NCBI GenBank assembly: GCA_023268715.1
Contig: JALRLV010000006.1
Location: 1-48,532, forward strand
DNA: 48,532 bases
Direction: 5' to 3'
Source: Candidatus Thalassarchaeaceae archaeon
GTDB taxonomy: Archaea > Thermoplasmatota > Poseidoniia > Poseidoniales > Thalassarchaeaceae
Shown piece after piece: positions 8,537-14,645 of the stretch. The position numbers and the translations under genes were made by a program. The notes beneath the pieces are model-generated. The model saw only the letters and a program-made list of their open reading frames with translations, searched no databases and had not been told where the DNA came from. Within the stretch, counting starts at the first letter, position 1; each line of letters starts with the position of its first letter.

Positions 8537-9397
8537 GTGAAGGGGGCTCGCGACTCAGAATGGATGAGGGGGCAATCCCAATGGTATCCCGCTAGTGAAT
8601 CAACCCCTCAGCATCTAATTGGAGAAGAAAATCCAGGAGAAAATTGGGATACAGCCTCTAGCTCTGAAGTTGGTAGAGGTTGGATGAGACAAAGGTTACA
8701 ACCTTTAGGGCCACGATTACTGTACACAACGGCATGGGCTCCATTTTTCTTCATCGCTTCCGCAATACCTCTAGCTTTTCCGGGCCGTACTCCAGATGAC
8801 CAATTGGTGGCAATATCATTATTTTCTTTTAGCTGGTTCCTATTGTTGCTTGGTTTTCGGAAATTACAAGATGGTTTACCGATTCCAGTTGAAGGATTAT
8901 TGAAAAAATTCTATCCCTTTGACATTGTACTAATGCTTCTCGCTGCAATAGTTTTCTTACTACATATTCTAATCGACAGCCGCCTAGGTTGGCTTTCGTT
9001 TTTGCTTTTTGCCGGCGCCCAATATCGGACAATTCAGAACCTTATTTCTGTGGCAGGTGAGAATTCTGCTCGGTGGCTTCTTCCAATCAATCCAGAAGAC
9101 TACTCCGAAGCAGTGCTAAATGATGGTTGGATGGAAGTTTCAAGGAAATTCAGAAACGGTACACTCGCACGGTGGGAGGAAGCGCTTCCTGAATATACAG
9201 CGGATTTATTTGGACTAACTCGAGGCAACTCAAGTTTTGTCGCATTTACTCTTACGCACCGTGTAGGTGTGATACATGACGCTTTCTCTGACACATTTGT
9301 TTCAGACCCTCGCTTTTCATCTCTTCTTTCCACGCCACCATTGCTGATTGCTGGAGAGGCGTGGCGGGAGAGGTTCCTGGCAATAACCGATGAGTAG
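8537..9397 (+). CDS. Four-helix membrane protein of unknown function
   Basis: A hydrophilic N-terminal tail of about 55 residues is followed by four likely membrane segments (starting LLYTTAWAPFFFIASAIPLA, LVAISLFSFSWFLLLLGF, IVLMLLAAIVFLLHILI and LGWLSFLLFAGA), then a soluble C-terminal region of about 110 residues. I do not recognise the family. It starts some 60 bases after gcvPB and may be read through from it. The start is uncertain: TTG 8531, GTG 8537 and ATG 8564 are all in frame. A TATA-like CAAATATG at 8509-8516 would place the transcript start at the GTG (286 aa), while no candidate has a good ribosome site. Confidence 0.7.
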   Translation: MKGARDSEWMRGQSQWYPASESTPQHLIGEENPGENWDTASSSEVGRGWMRQRLQPLGPRLLYTTAWAPFFFIASAIPLAFPGRTPDDQLVAISLFSFSWFLLLLGFRKLQDGLPIPVEGLLKKFYPFDIVLMLLAAIVFLLHILIDSRLGWLSFLLFAGAQYRTIQNLISVAGENSARWLLPINPEDYSEAVLNDGWMEVSRKFRNGTLARWEEALPEYTADLFGLTRGNSSFVAFTLTHRVGVIHDAFSDTFVSDPRFSSLLSTPPLLIAGEAWRERFLAITDE

Positions 9398-9422
9398 ATT
9401 TTGCAGTCATTGCTTTCGGCAG

Positions 9423-9429
9423 GCATTTT
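9423..9429 (+). promoter_or_regulatory. TATA box of purE
   Basis: The sequence ATTTTAA is centred 27 bases before the ATG at 9453, the spacing expected if transcription begins at the start codon (leaderless mRNA). Confidence 0.5.
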
Positions 9430-9452
9430 AACCGGCCGTTATGCGCTGTGGC

Positions 9453-9926
9453 ATGGACATATGTGTTGTTCTCGGTTCCAAGTCAGACATGCCAATCGCT
9501 GAGAAATGCAGAGGGGTGCTGGAAAAGTTCAATGTCAGCTACCAAATTAGAGTTGCATCAGCCCATAGAGCACCAAAATATTTGGAAGGGATAATTGAGA
9601 AAGCAGAAGCCGATGGTTGTCAGGTTTTCATTGGAATGGCGGGTGTCGCAGCCGCACTCCCTGGAGTTATCGCTTCAATGACTTCGAAGCCGGTAATCGG
9701 TGTTCCAGTCGGCGGAAAGGTCCCTCTCGATTCTCTTCTATCAATTGTTCAAATGCCACCCGGAATGCCGGTTGCAACCGTAGGTGTAGACCGTGGGGAT
9801 AATGCAGGTGCTTTGGCTGTACAAATTCTTGCTACTTCCAACCAATCTCTATCTGCAGCATATGCCGATTACAGATCAGAGATGACTGCAAAAGTGATTT
9901 CTGACGATGAGTCTATTCAGGGGTGA
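9453..9926 (+). CDS. purE: Phosphoribosylaminoimidazole carboxylase catalytic subunit PurE
   Basis: PurE forms CAIR in the sixth step of purine synthesis. The protein has the GSKSDMP nucleotide loop, the catalytic SAHR motif, AALPGVIAS and the [21 protein letters not shown]-terminal segment; 157 residues is the normal length. Bacterial N5-CAIR mutases have a histidine in the AHLPG motif, and here it is AALPG, which may mark the direct AIR carboxylase type; no purK is in the window. A start at 9441 is possible, but the ATG at 9453 fits the TATA box spacing and aligns with family N termini. guaAB follows after five bases, its ribosome site overlapping the purE stop, so the two form a purine operon. 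Confidence 0.93.
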   Translation: MDICVVLGSKSDMPIAEKCRGVLEKFNVSYQIRVASAHRAPKYLEGIIEKAEADGCQVFIGMAGVAAALPGVIASMTSKPVIGVPVGGKVPLDSLLSIVQMPPGMPVATVGVDRGDNAGALAVQILATSNQSLSAAYADYRSEMTAKVISDDESIQG

Positions 9927-9931
9927 AGTAA

Positions 9932-10879
9932 ATGATGAACACCCAGATGCTAGTCGATGAGGCCATCGAAGCACTGGAATCACAAATTAACGATACTGCA
10001 ATCATTGCCTGTTCAGGTGGTATTGACAGTTCGGTTGCAGCGGTATTAGCCCACCGTGCGGTAGGTAGCCTACTACATTGTGTCTATGTCGATACAGGAT
10101 TTATGCGCAAGGGAGAGACAGAAGAAGTTCGTGAGATGTTCGAAGAAATGGGTATCGGACTGCAAGTTGTCGATGCTTCTGATCGTTTCTTCAGTAATCT
10201 CGAAGGAGTCACTGATCCGGAAGAAAAGCGGAAGATAATCGGTGAACAATTCATTCGAGTTTTTGAGGAAGAACAAAGCAACTGCGGTGCAAAATTTCTC
10301 GTTCAAGGAACCATTGCTCCAGATTGGATTGAGTCCGGTGGCGGCGAACGAGATGTCATCAAAAGTCACCACAATGTGGGAGGATTACCTGAAGATGTCG
10401 ATTTGAAAATCGTCGAACCTCTGCGTGAATTCTACAAGGATGAGGTTCGCCAAATCGCAAGAGAACTAGGTATCAAATCAAGTGAAAGGCAACCATTTCC
10501 GGGTCCAGGATTGGCGGTTCGAGTTCTCGGTGATTTAACTCGGCCTCGTGTTGAGGCCTGCCGTGAAGCCTGTCATATCGTTGAGACTAGACTAAGGAAG
10601 GCGGCGGAGGAAGGAATCTGCGACCTTCCATGGCAGTACTTTGCCGCACTCCTTCCGGTTCGATCTGTTGGCGTTCATGGTGATGCTAGAGTACATGGCG
10701 AAACCGTCGTTGTTCGCGCAGTAACCAGTCTAGATGGTATGTCGGCTCGCTATTCTCCAATACCGCATGACGTGCTTTCAAAAATAAGCACGGAAATTAC
10801 AAATTCTTTGAAAGGTCAGGTGAATAGAGTAGTCTACGATATCACTCACAAACCACCGGGTACTATCGAATGGGAGTAA
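9932..10879 (+). CDS. guaAB: GMP synthase, ATP-pyrophosphatase subunit
   Basis: This subunit adenylates XMP and aminates it to GMP with ammonia from a separate glutaminase subunit. The ATP-pyrophosphatase loop SGGIDSSVAA is at about residues 29-38. IKSHHNVGGLP, PFPGPGLAVRVLG and the C-terminal ITHKPPGTIEWE are diagnostic. Length (315 aa) matches the archaeal stand-alone synthetase subunit without the glutamine amidotransferase domain, whose gene is not in the window. Two ATGs (9932 and 9935) are adjacent; GGGGTGA lies just upstream and overlaps the purE stop. Confidence 0.95.
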   Translation: MMNTQMLVDEAIEALESQINDTAIIACSGGIDSSVAAVLAHRAVGSLLHCVYVDTGFMRKGETEEVREMFEEMGIGLQVVDASDRFFSNLEGVTDPEEKRKIIGEQFIRVFEEEQSNCGAKFLVQGTIAPDWIESGGGERDVIKSHHNVGGLPEDVDLKIVEPLREFYKDEVRQIARELGIKSSERQPFPGPGLAVRVLGDLTRPRVEACREACHIVETRLRKAAEEGICDLPWQYFAALLPVRSVGVHGDARVHGETVVVRAVTSLDGMSARYSPIPHDVLSKISTEITNSLKGQVNRVVYDITHKPPGTIEWE

Positions 10880-10888
10880 TTACTGAAT

Positions 10889-11803
10889 TCAAAGTGGGAG
10901 ATGTTCCCCACAATACCCAATTTCTATGATTTGGTTAGCTCTATTCGCAGAGTAATGAATTCTCATTGTCCTCTCTGGGTTGCGGCTGACGCCTAATTTG
11001 ATGTGATTAAGCATCTGCTTGCTCCTAGAATCTCCTTCAAGTCTATGATAGAAAATTCGAGGATGGCGCTGGATTGCACTTCTTGATTCTGAGGGGGCAA
11101 TATCCAGACTCTTTGCTCGGAGAACATCTTCAAAACTCCCCGTCCCTTCAATTTCATTAAACCAAATTTCAGCACACTGGTCAACTGTTCGAAGTGTGTT
11201 TAAGACTCTTTCAAAATCCTCATAGATGCAATCTTTCGCTGCTTTGTATGCATCAGTGTAGAAGAACAGGCTTTGGCATTCTAAGTCTGCTCTGCTCAAG
11301 GCTTCAACGACATTGTTTGGTGCCTGGGATTCTTCTTCAATCTCAAGAACCATAAGTTGAGAGGCACGATGTCTGAGGGCTGCAATTTCTTCTTTCAGAT
11401 TGAAAATTTCTTCTTCAAGTGGATTGACCCAACTCTCCTTCCATTCACTCATGTCTGTTCTTCGCTGTTTCTTCAGTTCATCGTGGCGTTCTCTCCAAAG
11501 TAAATTTTGGCCCTTTAAATCCGAATTTTCCTCGTTTAGACGATTGATTTCCTGAGTCTTATCTAATAATTCTTGATGATGTTTTCTTCTAGATATCTTT
11601 CTTTCGTTTTCTGCTTTATTTATTGAATTTGTCAATTCTCTTTGATGTTGTCTTTTAGAGTGCTTTATTTTACGTTCTGCTGATTTGAGTGATTTATTCA
11701 GTTGTCTTACCTTTCGGCTTGTCCCAAAAATCAACCAACCAAACAAACGAAACTTGAGTTTATGGAACCAATCCATGAAAAGGTTCAGGAATTGTATAGT
11801 CAT
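10889..11803 (-). CDS. Coiled-coil protein with basic C-terminal domain, function unknown
   Basis: A short hydrophobic N terminus (FLNLFMDWFHKLKFRLFGWLIFG) could anchor the protein or be an amphipathic helix. About 130 residues of very charged coiled coil follow (repeated K/R/E/Q heptads, roughly residues 30-165). The last 140 residues look globular and end in RTMRIHYSANRANQIIEIGY followed by CGEHLP. That ending resembles the short beta-hairpin seen at the C termini of some defence- or toxin-associated bacterial proteins, but I cannot name a family. It converges on guaAB, nine bases from its stop. Isolated context, long coiled coil and AT-richer sequence than its neighbours suggest possible acquisition by transfer. 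Confidence 0.75.
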   Translation of the reverse strand: MTIQFLNLFMDWFHKLKFRLFGWLIFGTSRKVRQLNKSLKSAERKIKHSKRQHQRELTNSINKAENERKISRRKHHQELLDKTQEINRLNEENSDLKGQNLLWRERHDELKKQRRTDMSEWKESWVNPLEEEIFNLKEEIAALRHRASQLMVLEIEEESQAPNNVVEALSRADLECQSLFFYTDAYKAAKDCIYEDFERVLNTLRTVDQCAEIWFNEIEGTGSFEDVLRAKSLDIAPSESRSAIQRHPRIFYHRLEGDSRSKQMLNHIKLGVSRNPERTMRIHYSANRANQIIEIGYCGEHLPL

Positions 11804-11893
11804 AAACCTGCGGTCGTCATCATCGGGTCAGTCATTTCCATACAGGTTTGATAGCCGATTGATTGATGAAGGAATGTTCCAGCCGCAGGCTGG

Positions 11894-11969
11894 GCCGACA
11901 TAGCTTAGTTGGTGGAGCGGCGGACTGTTAATCCGCAGGTCGCAGGTTCGAGTCCTGCTGTCGGCGCCA
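11894..11969 (+). tRNA. tRNA-Asn (anticodon GTT)
   Basis: A full cloverleaf can be drawn: acceptor GCCGACA pairs with TGTCGGC, the anticodon stem GCGGA/TCCGC encloses loop CTGTTAA with anticodon GTT, and the T arm has GGTTCGAGTCC. The CCA end is encoded (11967-11969) after discriminator G. There is no intron. It ends one base before the stop codon of the oppositely oriented surface-protein gene. Confidence 0.97.
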
Positions 11970-11970
11970 C

Positions 11971-14610
11971 TCAATCCCTTCTAGCGAAAGCCGCAAGGCT
12001 GAGCATCGAAATTGCAGTCAAGATGCCAAATCCGGGTAGTAATCCACTATCATCATCTTCATTTAGATCACAAATTCCATCTCCATCTGAATCCTCTGGA
12101 ATACTGTTGGCGTCGGTGGAAATTGTCAGACATTGCTGTTCAGCATAATCGGACCATCCATCATTGTCATCGTCAAAGTCGGAATTATCTCCTTCTCCAT
12201 CTCCATCGGTATCTTTGTGTTCTAATGAATCGAATTGGAAATCGTCGAATACGTCCGCGACGCCGTCATTGTCATCATCGTCGTCCAATTCGTCACACTT
12301 GCTGTCTCCATCGAAGTTTGATGGTACTGAATCGACGTCTAATGGATTAGAGGCGCAGGCTTCTTCTTCAGCATCTGAGAATCCATCATTGTCATCATCT
12401 GTATCTGAATTGTCGGTTACTCCATCTCCATCTGTATCTAGGGGTGACGAGGATGGGTCCAGTGGGTCATATCCAGTAGAGGTCTCGTACTCATCACTCC
12501 ATCCATCGTCATCATCGTCATCATCGGAATTATCTCCTATTCCATCACTATCGGTATCTTTGGTTTCTAGGGGATTATTAGGGAATGTATCATCATCATT
12601 GTTGACCCCATCGCCATCCCTATCGCTGTCCGCATTATCTCCTAAACCGTCTTCATCCATGTCACTAGATTCTAATGGATCTAGCGGGAATACGTCTATT
12701 TGATCCTCTACTCCATCGTTGTCATCATCAGTGTCTAGGAAGTCACATTCCATATCTGAATCAGAATCGATTGGTGTGGACCTTTCATCGAGCGAATCTG
12801 TGGAGCAATTTACCTCATCGTGGTCTGACCAACCATCACCGTCATCATCTGGATCTTCGTTATTTCCGAGTCCATCCAGGTCTGTATCCGACCATTCCGC
12901 AGCATTCATCGGGAAAACATCGTTATCATCTGTGACGCCGTCATTGTCGTCATCGTCATCGACTAGATCACAAATCATGTCACTATCATAATCATCTGGC
13001 AGAACCAAACTGTCCCTAGGGTCTGTTCCACAAACCATCTCGTCAGTGTCTGACCAGCCATCATTGTCATCGTCTGTGTCAGCATTATCTCCAACACCAT
13101 CCATATCAAAATCTGAGGATTCTGTGCCATTCAAGGGGAATAAGTCATCGAGGTCTAATACACCGTCTCCATCGTCATCATCATCCTGTGAGTTACAATT
13201 TCCATCTCCATCAGTATCTATTGGGTAGTCGGAATTATTCAGAGGATCGGTCAGACAGTAGTTCTCAACTTCATCATCCCAACCATCTCCATCGTCGTCA
13301 AAGTCAGAATTATCTCCGGTACCGTCACCATCGGTATCTATCCACTCTGTTGGGTCAAGAGGGAAATCATCGACGGTGTCATTGTATCCATCTCCATCGT
13401 CATCCAAATCCTCTACATCGCATATACCATCTGAATCCGTGTCAAGCGGATAACTTTCAAAATCAGTAGTATTTGTTCCACAGATAACCTCGGTATTATC
13501 TAGCCAACCATCACCATCGTCATCTGAATCTAAAGAATTACAGGTGCCATCTGAATCAGTGTCTACTGGATAAGAAGTAGAGTCGATGGAGTCAGTGCCA
13601 CAGGCTACTTCATCCGTATCTAGCCAACCATCTCCATCATCGTCATCGTCTAGGTAATTGCAGGTTCCATCTCCGTCAGTATCTATCGGCGTAGAATTGT
13701 TGTTAATCGGATTGGTGTTGCAATTTATTTCTTCAATATCGTTCCATCCATCCCCATCATCATCTGTATCAAACTGGTCACATGTTCCATCAGAATCCGT
13801 ATCGGTTGGAACAGAACTGGAATCTGTTGAATTGCTTCCGCAATCAGCTTCGTCTGAATCACTCCAGCCATCATTATCGTCATCAGTATCTAGCGAATCA
13901 CAGGTACCATCGCTATCATAGTCGTCAGGGACTGAATTTGCATCATTTGGGTTAGAACCACATGCTTGCTCGGCACTGTCGCTCCAGCCATCGTCATCAT
14001 CGTCAGTGTCTACTGGGTCACAAATCCCATCGCTATCAGTATCAGTCGGTACACTAGAACTATCATTTGGGTCAGTACCACATGAACCTTCGTCAGCATC
14101 ACTCCAGCCATCTCCGTCAGAATCCGATGCCTCTTGAGCTAGAATCCATGAATCTGTACCATATCCATCACCACCAGTATTTCCGTTACCATTTACGAAA
14201 TTAACGCTAAGGTCAAACGTAACATTGCCCGAGCCTGATGAAGGAGCGGTCCAATCAACAGTCCATGTTCTCGAATTTGAATTACTATGTGTGACCTCTC
14301 CTGATAAAATTTGAGCATTAGCTCCAGGGTTTGAGAAACTCCCTAGATCTGCGTCTAGATTGAACCCTCCCTTAGTTCCACTTGGTCCACCGGTTCCGCC
14401 AATTGTCAGGCCATACGTGGTTGAAGGAGCATATCCAGCCGTAGGCAATCCACTCAAACTTGGAGTGACTTGGTTCGCCCCTGCTCCGTGACAACCGCAT
14501 CCATTGGCGGACTGACCGGTTTTTCCTCCCGAATTACCGAATGCGTCTTGTGGAACCGCCAGAACCAGTAACAGAATCAATACCATTGAGACCTTTTGTC
14601 GAGATGTCAT
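11971..14610 (-). CDS. Secreted thrombospondin type 3 repeat protein with PGF-CTERM-like anchor (879 aa)
   Basis: A signal peptide (MTSRQKVSMVLILLLVLAVP, probable cut after AFG) leads to an N-terminal beta domain of about 150 residues with an SANGCGCHGAG motif, resembling the choice-of-anchor V type domain. The next 650 or so residues are degenerate repeats of D-x-D-x-D-G-x-x-D calcium loops of the thrombospondin type 3 kind, many units holding a cysteine pair (EVACGTD... then DGTCNSLD) likely to form disulfides. The C terminus is PGFGILTAISMLSLAAFARR, a PGF-x-hydrophobic-Arg tail like archaeosortase A substrates. It is thus probably processed and lipid-anchored outside the cell, as a rigid calcium-stabilised stalk or adhesin. 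It follows its paralogue after 35 bases on the same strand. Confidence 0.9.
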   Translation of the reverse strand: MTSRQKVSMVLILLLVLAVPQDAFGNSGGKTGQSANGCGCHGAGANQVTPSLSGLPTAGYAPSTTYGLTIGGTGGPSGTKGGFNLDADLGSFSNPGANAQILSGEVTHSNSNSRTWTVDWTAPSSGSGNVTFDLSVNFVNGNGNTGGDGYGTDSWILAQEASDSDGDGWSDADEGSCGTDPNDSSSVPTDTDSDGICDPVDTDDDDDGWSDSAEQACGSNPNDANSVPDDYDSDGTCDSLDTDDDNDGWSDSDEADCGSNSTDSSSVPTDTDSDGTCDQFDTDDDGDGWNDIEEINCNTNPINNNSTPIDTDGDGTCNYLDDDDDGDGWLDTDEVACGTDSIDSTSYPVDTDSDGTCNSLDSDDDGDGWLDNTEVICGTNTTDFESYPLDTDSDGICDVEDLDDDGDGYNDTVDDFPLDPTEWIDTDGDGTGDNSDFDDDGDGWDDEVENYCLTDPLNNSDYPIDTDGDGNCNSQDDDDDGDGVLDLDDLFPLNGTESSDFDMDGVGDNADTDDDNDGWSDTDEMVCGTDPRDSLVLPDDYDSDMICDLVDDDDDNDGVTDDNDVFPMNAAEWSDTDLDGLGNNEDPDDDGDGWSDHDEVNCSTDSLDERSTPIDSDSDMECDFLDTDDDNDGVEDQIDVFPLDPLESSDMDEDGLGDNADSDRDGDGVNNDDDTFPNNPLETKDTDSDGIGDNSDDDDDDDGWSDEYETSTGYDPLDPSSSPLDTDGDGVTDNSDTDDDNDGFSDAEEEACASNPLDVDSVPSNFDGDSKCDELDDDDDNDGVADVFDDFQFDSLEHKDTDGDGEGDNSDFDDDNDGWSDYAEQQCLTISTDANSIPEDSDGDGICDLNEDDDSGLLPGFGILTAISMLSLAAFARRD
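12030..14130 (-). repeat. Degenerate tandem repeats encoding thrombospondin type 3 units (gene 1)
   Basis: Blocks of roughly 100-120 bases recur, built from runs such as CATCATCGTC and CCATCTCCATC on the plus strand, which are GATGATGACG / GATGGAGATGG on the coding strand. They encode Asp/Gly calcium loops. On the plus strand they give long Ser/Pro-rich false reading frames. Confidence 0.85.
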
Positions 14611-14645
14611 TGGTTCTCGGGGTCACTCCAGCCTTTTGGCCTTCA

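Noticed and set aside
8514-8540. Tiny frame MSDPTRWP ahead of the four-helix membrane protein
   Set aside because: Eight codons overlapping the TATA-like sequence and the gene start, with no sign of conservation or ribosome site; most likely chance.
11804-11893. Possible C/D box RNA (GATGA and CTG-like motifs) upstream of tRNA-Asn
   Set aside because: No proper pair of box C and box D with guide spacing could be found.
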